From Hermatobates lingyangjiaoensis (taxonomy: Eukaryota; Arthropoda; Insecta; Hemiptera; Hermatobatidae), in the NCBI GenBank assembly GCA_026182355.1, contig JAPFBL010000370.1:62001-126000 (forward strand): a DNA stretch of 64,000 nt, given 5' to 3'. The position numbers and the translations under genes were made by a program. The notes beneath the pieces are model-generated. The model did not search any database, was not told the DNA's origin, and saw only the letters and a program-made list of their open reading frames with translations. Below, one piece after another: positions 54,810 through 64,000 of the stretch (position 1 is its first letter; every line of letters starts with the position of its first letter).

Positions 54810-55000
54810 TAGATGTAAACCTGAAGAAGAACACTAAGTGTTCGAAATGCGTTGTTATTTTTTGGCATAAAGAAAGCTCTTTTGTATGGCGACGTAATTT
54901 TTAGAATCCCTCATCGTAAACACTAATGCGTTTAAGCACTTTAGTATTCAAAACGCGTCGTCCGAATAAATCCTTTTTCCGTTTGAAGAATTAGTGTCTT
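54810..55000 (+). repeat. Foldback family A remnant
   Basis: Core CTGAAGA, GAACAC...GTGTTC, GAAATGCGTTG at 54,824, then ttgtatggcgacgtaatt. A degraded inverted piece (attcaaaacgcgtcg) follows. Confidence 0.65.
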
Positions 55001-56165
55001 TTCCTCTTTAATCATGCTATTTTATTTTTTACTGAAGGAATATAAAAAGTAAAAAAAAAGAATTAAAATTCTGAAAGAACATGATCAAGAGTATATTTAC
55101 TAAATAAGCAAAAGTGAAATACAATATTGGTTATCCGAAGTGCCTTAACTTTTGATAAAGGTTATATTAATTGACCTTTAACCCAAAACTAAATTAACGA
55201 TTTGAATTTAAAATCAACTAATAATAATGATGGGGGTTTTTGTTTTTACTTTTTTTTTCTTTTTTTTTAACAAGGAATAATTTAAAAGACACCTTTTGAA
55301 TAGAAGTATTAGACCTTTTGAGTAGATGTTATCTATTATCATAGAGGGAAGATAATCAAAGGAAAACCTGCCTTATCAGCTAATGAATGAAAGCTTATTA
55401 CTTCAAGCTGGTAAAATACGTGGTCGTGCCTTAGTATTGCTAAGAAATACAAAACAGTAATTCAAGGTTCTTAGTAAAGCAAAACCAACAACTGTATTAA
55501 ATGTCACGTTCAAAGATTTTTTTTGTTTTTTTGTTTGTTATTTATTTCTATTCTACTTAACCATCTTTCATCTTTTGAAAAATTATTGTTTGCTTCGTCA
55601 CACTGCTACAGGTTATGCCTTTGCTTTACTTAAAAGAAAAAAAATTAGTTTATTATTTTATTTATTGCTATTTTCCAATTTATTATGGTTTCAGAAGTTT
55701 ATTTGCTGTTTATTATTTTATTTGTTATTGCTTCTTGTTTATTTATTGTTTTAGAAAAGTATTTGCTGTGTTTATTATTTTAGTGGGCTTTACTTTACAG
55801 TTATTTTAGTTAATTTTACAGCTATAGACTGTATTAATCATGTTATTTTCTGCTGTTCTATAATTTATAATAATATTTTTTAATATAATGTCAGAATTAT
55901 TGTAAAATACCCGTCATTCTTAGATGGAATGGAAATATATAAACATAGAAACACTGATAACCTAATAAATGAAGAAATTAACCACCAAACAGGTAGAAAA
56001 TTCGAACCAATAATCCCCCTTCTGGCCGTTCATAATCCGTTAACCTTCAAAATTTCATAAAGTCCTCAAAATATTTATTTTCATAGAATATAATCAATTT
56101 CCAATTTTATACTACTGTTATTAGTTTCACACTTTCATCTTATTACAGTACTCGTATACATATAC
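55001..56165. other. No recognisable feature
   Basis: AT-rich with poly-T stretches. The frame at 55,615-55,809 is a Phe/Tyr-rich chance ORF. Confidence 0.4.
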
Positions 56166-56460
56166 AGTCATCATCAAAGAAAACCAAAGATTTTTCAAAA
56201 CAAAAACATATAATTCAAACCATAAAAAAAATTATTAAATTAAATTAACTGATTACTGAAAGAAATACAATAAAATTTCAAACAACCTTTTGAAAACTAG
56301 TTTTTGAAAAATTTTAAATATTTATTTTTAATTTGCAAATGTTAAAGGTAAAAAAAATCCATTTAAAAACAGTGTAACGCATAAAATATCAAAACAATGA
56401 CGACCTTAAAAACTCATTTGCGTATAATATTTCTTATTTTTTTTAACTTTTTATGATTTC
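56166..56460. repeat. Dispersed repeat R2, copy 2
   Basis: Diverged match to 25,210-25,500 (aaagaaaaccaaagattttt, tttttaatttgcaaatgtta, ccttaaaaactcatttg). Confidence 0.6.
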
Positions 56461-56569
56461 AATTTTTTCTATTTTTTTTTGTCTAATTTTTTCTATTTTT
56501 TCTAATTTTTGTTCCTTTATATATATTTTAAATTTTTTTTATACATTTTATCTTTATATTGCAGATATG

Positions 56570-56690
56570 TCTGATGATGAACACTAAGTGTTCGAAACAC
56601 ATCATAAAATAAATCCACTGCGGTGAAGACATAATATATATTTTCCCTCATTACTTCTTGAATAAATACCACACAATAACTGTTTGCTTA
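56570..56690 (+). repeat. Foldback family A, solo arm
   Basis: Core at 56,572 (CTGATGA, GAACAC/GTGTTC, loop TAA, GAAACACATC), then ggtgaagacataatata and the terminal part aataaataccacacaataac. Confidence 0.7.
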
Positions 56691-57239
56691 GCTTGTAATT
56701 CTTCTTCTGAAAAATTGCCTAAAAAAGTCACGAAATTGGCGAGACTTTAAAAAAAAAATTTCGGCAAAAAAATCTGCGAGTAATCAAGTACGCGACGAGT
56801 AAATGACGAAGAAGTGAGGGGGTGTACTGTAGTGAGGGTGCACTTTTTTAAATCACTTTATAATTGTTCGATGTTAGTTGGTAGTTGAAATACAAATATA
56901 ATCTTTTTTATAAAAAATACGTAGTATTCGTAGTATTTTATTTTAAAACTGAATCAATAGTTAATTTTGTAAGATAGGTCAGTCATTGGTGCATGAAACA
57001 AGTAAACCGAGAAAGTTGTGAGCCCAATTAAAGGTTTAAGTTAGTGAAGGAATGCAAATACCCCCTTGAGCATTTATATTATTTAAGCTGGAGTCAGATA
57101 GGAGGTCAGTAGGACAGAGAATCCGCCGGAGGCACCTTCAATTTGCCGATCCAGTTGTACTTCTGCTTAGTTTCCCTGCTAACTAACATTAGTCAGTAAT
57201 TCGATGTTCCGAATAATGTACAAACAGATTCCTGCTTTT

Positions 57240-57330
57240 GGTATAAATGTTCAAACCACTAAAGGAAATGAGAAAAAAAGACTAAGATCTTTGTCAAGTC
57301 AAATCCAATATCGTGTTTTTGTGAAATCTT

Positions 57331-57372
<42 letters not shown>
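57240..57372. repeat. Foldback family B fragment and TA tract
   Basis: gttcaaaccac, agactaagatcttt and tgtttttgtgaaatcttgtt are family-B pieces. (TA)n at 57,333-57,372. Confidence 0.55.
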
Positions 57373-57374
<2 letters not shown>

Positions 57375-57696
57375 AAATAAATTCAAAACGAAGGAAACAC
57401 ACAGAAAGACACAGACATAACTCACATCGATATTTCGACCATCGTCGTCATCAGGAGGTGTGAAGAGCGAAGAGTCCCGCAGGAAGACAGGGCGGTACTG
57501 AACTTGGAGAACTGGTCTCCGAGTTCAGTACCGCCCTGTCTTCCTGCGGGACTCTTCGCTCTTCACTCTTCACACCTCCTGATGACGACGATGGTCGAAA
57601 TATCGATGTGAGTTATATCTGTGTCTTTCTGTGTGTTTCCTTCGTTGAGAATTTATTTTATTTTAAAAAAGTCCGCAGGACCGTTTCTTTTAATTG
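57373..57696. repeat. Foldback family D element, long perfect arms
   Basis: Arms of about 130 bp, outer part acacacagaaagacacagac and inner part agtcccgcaggaagacaggg, inverted around a 9-bp centre. The plus-strand core at 57,577 is CTGATGA, GAC/GTC with loop GATG, GAAATATCG. TA tracts on both sides. Confidence 0.9.
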
Positions 57697-57722
57697 TATA
57701 TATATATATATATATATATATA

Positions 57723-58019
57723 GAGTTCAATGTACATAAAGAAACGTAGAGAAATTAAAAACACACACTTACAGTCTCTAATTTTCGGTTGAACCGTCTT
57801 CAGGAGAGATAAGAAAGGGAAACCAAGCGCACTGGTACAGAGACTGGTTGGAGACCCAACCATCTCTGTACCAGTGCGCTTGGTTTCCCTTTCTTATCTC
57901 TCCTGAAGACGATTCAACCGAAAATTAGAGACTGTAAGTGTGTGTTTTTAATTTCTCTACGTTTCTTTATGTACATTGAACTGTATTTGCCCATTTCGGA
58001 TCGTATTTTCATCAAAAAA

Positions 58020-58020
<1 letters not shown>
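57723..58020. repeat. Foldback family C element, long arms
   Basis: Arms from gttcaatgtacataaagaaa to gcgcactggtacagagactg, inverted around gttggagaccc. Left-arm core (minus) CTGAAGA, GGTT/AACC, GAAAATTAG; the right arm has one mismatch. Terminal box at 57,990 reads ttcggatcgtattt. TA at both ends. Confidence 0.9.
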
Positions 58021-58066
<46 letters not shown>

Positions 58067-58070
<4 letters not shown>

Positions 58071-58372
58071 AACTGAAAAAAGATAGCACACAGACAGACA
58101 CAGGAATAACTCACTTCTATATTTCGACCATCGTCGTCATCAGGAGGCAAAGAGATTCTGCAGGAAGGCAGAGTGGCGACTCAGTCAGTCCCGCAGGAAG
58201 GCAAAGCGAAGTCGCGACTGAGTCACCGCTCTGCCTTCCTGCGGGATTTCTTTGCCTCCTGATGACGACGATGGTCGAAATATAGAAGTGAGTTATTCCT
58301 GTGTCTATCTGAGTGCTATCTTCTTTATAATTGGTTTTTATTTAAAAGTCGTTGGACCGTTTACTATATGCT
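58067..58372. repeat. Foldback family D element, second copy
   Basis: Outer arms resemble the 57.4-kb element, but the inner stem differs (tgcaggaaggcagagtggcg). Core at 58,259 as there, then GAAATATAG. TA tract 58,022-58,066 on the left and ttggaccgttta box plus TA on the right. Confidence 0.85.
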
Positions 58373-58579
58373 ATATATATATATATATAAATATATATTT
58401 ATATTTAAGAGGTAGAAACAAAATAAAATTTTATTTCAAGGACTCAGTGACTTCTTTTTATGTCAGTACATTTGTTGTATTCCGTTTGTGGAAACCTCTT
58501 CTTAATCAAGCCATCGTTTTAGTTTTATAGCAAGGGAGAAATTCGAGCCACCCAGCAACCCAGAACAGACCGAGTTCTG

Positions 58580-58760
58580 ATAAAATTTTATTTTATATAT
58601 ATATGTTTCTCTCCAAATGACGGTTTAACCGAAACTTATAGATTGTAAGTCTGTTTTTCTATTTCCTGTGTACCTATAGTTTACTTTAAAGCGTTTGTTG
58701 TCCTTTGTGAACCGTTCTCTTGATGCTAATTATATATATATATATATACATATATAACAG
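58580..58760. repeat. Degraded family C arm and TA tracts
   Basis: atgacggtttaaccgaaact then tagattgtaagtctgttttt follows the family-C arm with changes. (TA)n at 58,731-58,757. Confidence 0.55.
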
Positions 58761-58769
58761 ATTCAATAA

Positions 58770-59090
58770 TATATCGACCGTTTGATAGAATAGGTGTGTT
58801 CTCTAATCGGGGTTCGGTCAATTTTCCAGGATAAAAAATTAAACTCTCGTTGCCAAAGTTTCGGTTTTATTTAAAACCTTTTTTATAGGCATCTTCTCCA
58901 TACACTCTTCTTATATATATATTTGGGTTTATATAAGAAGAAATATGGGTTTTAATGAGGATATAAGAAGAGCGTATGGAGAAGATGCCTATGAAAAAGG
59001 TTTAACCGAAACGTTGGCAACGAGAGTTTAATTTTTTATCCTGGAAAATTGACCGAACCCCGATTAGAGAACACACCTATATACATATAT
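58770..59090. repeat. Foldback family G element
   Basis: Arms of about 120 bp, from ggtgtgttctctaatcgggg inward to cataggcatcttctccatac, inverted. Right-arm core GGTT/AACC then GAAACGTTGG. Same outer motifs as the 38.6-kb element. Confidence 0.85.
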
Positions 59091-60064
59091 ATTTGTAAAA
59101 CTTGATAAACAGAAATATTTTATGAGAATAATAAAGTGGTCACAAAATTAAATCGAATTTCCTTTCACTCATTGGCTTAAAAAAACAATTTATCATAAGT
59201 ATAAATAAAATATATTAGACTAAAAATATACCGTCGTATCTTGTACGTGTTTTTTACACTGAGATAGCTTTTGAAGCTCATTCATTATCAAGTGCAAAAT
59301 TGTCAGAATAATTATAATTTTCTTAATATAATTATCAATTATATTAATTCATTCATATGATGCCTGATATTTCATTGAATCAGCTTAACATAATGTTATA
59401 TTATATTATTTTATCAAAAAAGTATGACTAAATTTTATTTTATTTTATTTATTAATTTATTTTATTATACATTTTTATTTTATATTTATCCCTCATCTTT
59501 TTGTTTTTGCTGCATGTTAATAACTGTAAAGAATTAACTTCACTCATTTGTGTGTTAACTCCAAACCACTTCTCCTCTAATGACGGTCATACCAAGTTCA
59601 AACTTTGTATGCAGGTTAATCCAGCATTTGTAATCCTTTAGTAATATTGTATATACATAATTATAAAGAACAAAAGGATGGGTAAGTCAGACTAATTTAA
59701 AGGAGTTCAGGAAGGATTAAGTAAACTTATCTGTTAATCTGTTCTAAATGTTCTGTGAACCCTGGTAGACAAAGCCATTGCTTTCGTTAGCACAGAGTCT
59801 AATTTAAATAACCCATTACTAATGTTTATAGTATTACATCTAATAAATTTAACAGAAGATGCTTTGATAATATATTTCAATAAGATTAATTTTTTATACT
59901 GACTATTTTACCTTTTGCCCAATTTATATCAAAATTTTTATTATTTATATAAAAAAAAAAATAAAAAGCTAATTTGTCCAACTCTACTTAGGGAGTTTAC
60001 ATGCAATTTTAATGATTTACCATTCTAGCCTATGTATAAACCTATACATGGGTGTTTCTTCGGC
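59091..60064. other. No recognisable feature
   Basis: AT-rich sequence with several ttttattttattt runs. A very degraded foldback-core-like piece (aatgacggtcataccaag) is at about 59,580. Confidence 0.35.
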
Positions 60065-60210
60065 ATCTAGTGTTTCAGTTGGGTTTTTGACTCTGACGAA
60101 GACCGCTTGTTGTGGTTGAAAGATCTTGGTCTTGTTTTCCCATTTCATATTGTAGTTTTGATCATTGATTGTTATTTCACGTGTTTATGTGAAATCGTTT
60201 TATAAACCTA
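60065..60210 (+). repeat. Foldback family B, solo arm
   Basis: gttgggtttttgactctgac, core CTGACGA, ACCG...TGGT, GAAAGATCTTGG, then gatcattgattgttatttc and tttcacgtgtttatgtgaaa. Confidence 0.75.
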
Positions 60211-60592
60211 TGTATAACAACTTTTACATGAAATTTCAAAAATTTCATTTCGTAAATATCACTTAACGAAATTACGAAGTCCAGTTCTATAGGAGAGGAT
60301 TTAATTAACAAATCACCAACAGTATTATGATTAGAACAAACTATATTAAGTCAAGATTGAAAAGGTTTAAAAAGTGGTGCCAATGACTCATGATGTGTTA
60401 AATTATGACTTGACATTAATAGGTTTCTGCTTCTGCTTAAGACGACATATATTTTTTACCTCTCTGAAAAGATTTTTCAATATAAGAAGTTTGTCTTCCG
60501 GAGTTAAAAGCTAGTAAATAGTTTTTCTATTTGACCTCTAACTCATATATACCCTGACCTGTCTTGCTCCGTCTTTTTCCTCTTTTGCCTCC

Positions 60593-62030
60593 CTTCTCAA
60601 TCCTCAGTACCACACCAGATGTCCTATTTCACTTGTTTTAATATCAGTGAGACTTTGACGAAAACCAGTTGTTTTGATTGAAACAACTCCATCTCCACCA
60701 CAACTCCTCCATCCTCAGTACCACACCAGATGTCCTATTTCACTTGTTTTAATATCAGTGAGACTTTGACGAAAACCAGTTGTTTTGATTGAAACAACTC
60801 CATCTCCACCACAACTCCTCCATCCTCAGTACCACACCAGATGTCCTATTTCACTTGTTTTAATATCAGTGAGACTTTGACGAAAACCAGTTGTTTTGAT
60901 TGAAACAACTCCATCTCCACCACAACTCCTCCATCCTCAGTACCACACCAGATGTCCTATTTCACTTGTTTTAATATCAGTGAGACTTTGACGAAGACCA
61001 GTTGTTTTGATTGAAACAACTCCATCTCCACCACAACTCCTCCATCCTCAATACCACACAAGATGTCCTATTTCACTTGTTTTAATATCAGTGAGACTTT
61101 GACGAAAACCAGTTGTTTTGATTGAAACAACTCCATCTCCACCACAACTCCTCCATCCTCAGTACCACACCAGATGTCCTATTTCTCTTGTTTTAATATC
61201 AGTGAGACTTTGACGAAGACCAGTTGTTTTGATTGAAACAACTCCATCTCCACCACAACTCCTCCATCCTCAGTACCACACTAGATGTCCTATTTCACTT
61301 GTTTTAATATCAGTGAGACTTTGACGAAAACCAGTTGTTTTGATTGAAACAACTCCATCTCCACCACAACTCCTCCATCCTCAGTACCACACCAGATGTC
61401 CTATTTCTCTTGTTTTAATATCAGTGAGACTTTGACGAAAACCAGTTGTTTTGATTGAAACAACTCCATCTCCACCACAACTCCTCCATCCTCAGTACCA
61501 CACCAGATGTCCTATTTCTCTTGTTTTAATATCAGTGAGACTTTGACGAAAACCAGTTGTTTTGATTGAAACAACTCCATCTCCACCACAACTCCTCCAT
61601 CCTCAATACCACACCAGATGTCCTGTTTCACTTGTTTTAATATCAGTGAGACTTTGACGAAAACCAGTTGTTTTGATTGAAACAACTCCATCTCCACCAC
61701 AACTCCTCCATCCTCAGTACAACACCAGATGTCCTATTTCTCTTGTTTTAATATCAGTGAGACTTTGACGAAAAGCAGTTGTTTTGATTGAAACAACTCC
61801 ATCTCCACCACAACTCCTCCATCCTCAGTACCACACCAGATGTCCTATTTCTCTTGTTTTAATATCAGTGAGACTTTGACGAAGACCAGTTGTTTTGATT
61901 GAAACAACTCCATCTCCACCACAACTCCTCCATCCTCAGTACCACACCAGATGTCCTATTTCTCTTGTTTTAATATCAGTGTGACTTTGACGAAGACCAG
62001 TTGTTTTGATTGAAAAATCTTAGCCACATT
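60593..62030. repeat. 111-bp minisatellite, 13 units, derived from family B
   Basis: The marker cacaccagat recurs every 111 bp (60,611, 60,722, 60,833, 60,944 and so on to about 61,943). Each unit carries tgacgaaaaccagttg and a hairpin GTTGTTT/AAACAAC around tgattg, the family-B core. Units are almost identical, with a few variants (ctcttg/cacttg, gaagacc/gaaaacc). The last unit runs out into family-B sequence (ttgaaaaatcttagcc). Confidence 0.95.
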
Positions 62031-62685
62031 TTATTATTTCGCATTATTTTTTTTTTTCAGGTAAGAATGGACTTTCTTCGCATTGAGGGAGCGTCGATTG
62101 TACCTGGAAGGTGGTGGACTGTTCGTTAATTGAGGTAATGTGTTATAACTGAAATCTTTCTACTAACATTATTACAAAAAATACAATTCATCTCTTACTG
62201 AATCACAATAAGAAATTCCAAATAAAACTAACATCTTTCAAACCAGTCTTCAACAGAGTAAAACAATTCCTTACTTGAAACATCTTACAAAAGATCACAG
62301 TGATCCCGTAAAGCAAAAATCAACGTCTAAACAACAATAAGAAATTTAGAATACTTGTATGTTAAATATTGGACAAAATACGAACAACCCATTTGTATAA
62401 AATAAAAATCACTAAAATTTTTTAGTAAATCATTGAGTGAAATAAAGAGTTATAGCAGTATAAAGGATATAATAATTTTGTAATTCTGAAAAATACTTCC
62501 AGCTCAAAAACCTTTACTTACTTGACTTTCTTTGTGTTTATTTGTTTTTTTGGTTTTCAAATTTTGTTTTAAAATATTTTGTATATATAAAAAATATACA
62601 AGTTCAAAATCTAAGAAGAGTAACAAACAGGGTAAAGAAACACATTTACTAATTCAAATTTTCGGAAAATGTGTTTTTATGAGAA

Positions 62686-62777
62686 AAGAGAGAGAGGGAG
62701 AGAGAGAGAGAGAGGGAGATAGAGGGAGAGAGAGGGAGAGAGAGGGAGAGAGAGGGGGAGAGAGGGAGAGAGAGGGG

Positions 62778-62844
<67 letters not shown>
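62686..62844. repeat. (GA)n microsatellite
   Basis: About 160 bp of GA dinucleotides with interspersed GGGA variants. It makes low-complexity open frames on both strands that are not genes. Confidence 0.95.
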
Positions 62845-62846
<2 letters not shown>

Positions 62847-63074
62847 GCTCTTCTTCGATTTTGAACTTGTCTATGTCGAGTTTTGATTGTCTCTTTCATT
62901 TTCTTGTGGATATCACAATATATTATGTGTAATACTCTAGACTTATGGCAGCAAGTGCTAGTGGAATACTATTTTTAAAGTATGATAAACAAAAAAAAAT
63001 ACAAAAGTAAGAAATTTTTAATATTAAAATGTTATGAATGATTAAAATAAGTCTTAGTAAAATATCATTCTTTT

Positions 63075-63248
63075 TTATGTACTACCTCTTATATTTGTGT
63101 ACAAAGGCAGCAGGTCTTCCCTTAAGCATATGTTATTAAAATAAGCAGCAGCTTCTGCATTGACCAGTTTCTTGTTGACACTCTCTAGTTTTCGTATCAG
63201 TTTGCGGTGAGACTCTGGTAGCTTCCAAAGAAGGTTAGCAAAAGACAT
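63075..63248 (-). pseudogene. Penelope-like element ORF fragment, copy 3
   Basis: The best-preserved copy: MSFANLLWKLPESHRK, LIRKLESVNKKLVNAEAA, then YFNNICLREDLLPLYTNI and a stop. Pattern as at 46.2 and 52.5 kb. It ends where the reverse transcriptase would begin. Confidence 0.5.
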
Positions 63249-63912
63249 TAACACACACAATAAACATAGGTCAAACACGAAAAACTAAATTTTAATCACT
63301 GTTTTAATCACTAAATTAACAAAATAAATAAAAATATGTACAAGCTTTCGGTACAGAAAGCTTGTACCGAAATACATACCTCTTATATGTATACAGATTA
63401 CGATCTTCGAAGTTTTTGTGACTTCAGTCTACTTATCAAATTATTATACAGATTCTAAGTATTTTAAAGATGTTAAAATATAAAATGTAGACTGACACGA
63501 TAGTCCGATTTGTCTGCTGGGTTGTTGGTCTGTTTGTTTATTATAGTCATGTGTTTTATGATTATTTCAACTGTTATTGTTAAAGAATGATGATTCGGTT
63601 TTTTTATTAAATTACAATAAGAAATTTCAAAATGGAACTTTGATCTTTCGAACTGTTCTTCATCAGAGGAATACATATAGCAGGGGACAATTCATAAACC
63701 TTATAGATTTCCAAAAACTATGATATATATATATATAATAACATAGATAATATAATATATTAGAGATAACATAGAGGCGAATTTATAAAAACGAACACAT
63801 CTAACACTATTGAGTGATAACGGGAATAATATTGAAATGGTTTAATATTCGATAGCATATAATATAATATATGGTGCATGAAAAATAAATGGATTAAAAA
63901 AAAACATATAGC

Positions 63913-64000
63913 AGGGGGGCCAACCTGTGGTTCGCGAGCAACATGCAGTTCTTTGAAGGATTATTTGTGGCTCTCAAAAAATGTAACCGAGTTCTCTTTT
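63913..64000 (+). mobile_element. hAT element, left end, cut by window edge
   Basis: CAGGGGGGCCAACCTGTGGT followed by tcgcgagcaacatgcag is a hAT-type terminal repeat, and matches the degraded end at 14,724. The preceding 8 bp are acatatag. The right end is outside the window. Confidence 0.6.

Noticed and set aside
60593..62030. CRISPR-like array of direct repeats
   Set aside because: Units are contiguous and near-identical over the full 111 bp, with no unique spacers, and the context is clearly eukaryotic. It is a minisatellite.
62532..62899. ORFs of 110 and 81 codons on both strands
   Set aside because: Glu/Arg and Ser/Leu runs produced by the (GA)n microsatellite.

Overview
The window is AT-rich animal genomic DNA. 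Genes are split by GT-AG introns of 0.1 to 7 kb, and most of the sequence is transposon debris, microsatellites and minisatellites. The three conserved genes point to an arthropod, probably an insect: the Sec61 gamma protein ends in Gly-Ser, and the bZIP protein has an arthropod-style ATF3 basic region. I cannot name the species.

Genes, left to right. (1) 4.4-9.3 kb, minus strand: two internal exons of OSTM1, the lysosomal partner of the ClC-7 transporter. They are joined by a phase-consistent 4.5-kb intron. A possible 25-nt microexon lies at 10,670. The 3' half would lie off the left edge. (2) 11.46-19.09 kb, plus strand: the complete coding region of SEC61G, 68 aa in three coding exons, divergently arranged with OSTM1. 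Its last intron is 7.3 kb and full of transposons. (3) 26.05-26.35 kb, minus strand: an intact intronless 98-codon Cys/Pro-rich ORF with a presequence-like N-terminus and a nearby poly(A) signal, a candidate lineage-specific gene. (4) 39.8-46.7 kb, minus strand: the complete coding region of an ATF3-like bZIP stress transcription factor, 274 aa in three exons.

The rest is mobile and repetitive DNA. I can delimit hAT elements with 8-bp target duplications (1.2, 26.5, 34.9 and 38.3-39.7 kb), a Merlin element with an 8-bp duplication and a transposase remnant (9.47 kb), a Tigger/pogo-type element with TA duplication and a decayed DDE transposase (13.4 kb), non-LTR retrotransposon pieces (0.2, 7.3, 15.9, 21.5 and 46.8 kb) and about seven tRNA-derived SINE copies. 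Minisatellites have units of 29, 40, 59, 70 and 111 bp.

The most striking layer is a large set of foldback elements, many flanked by (TA)n tracts. Sequence-unrelated families share one motif near the arm: CTGANGA, then a short hairpin, then GAAA. This resembles the catalytic core of hammerhead ribozymes. Three short ORF fragments resembling the region before the reverse transcriptase of Penelope-like elements also occur here. Penelope-like elements are known to carry inverted terminal repeats and hammerhead motifs, so I infer that the foldbacks may be non-autonomous derivatives of such elements. A second regulatory curiosity is an array of about 22 units rich in TTCTAGAA (a heat-shock-element-like dyad) about 3.3 kb upstream of the ATF3 coding start.
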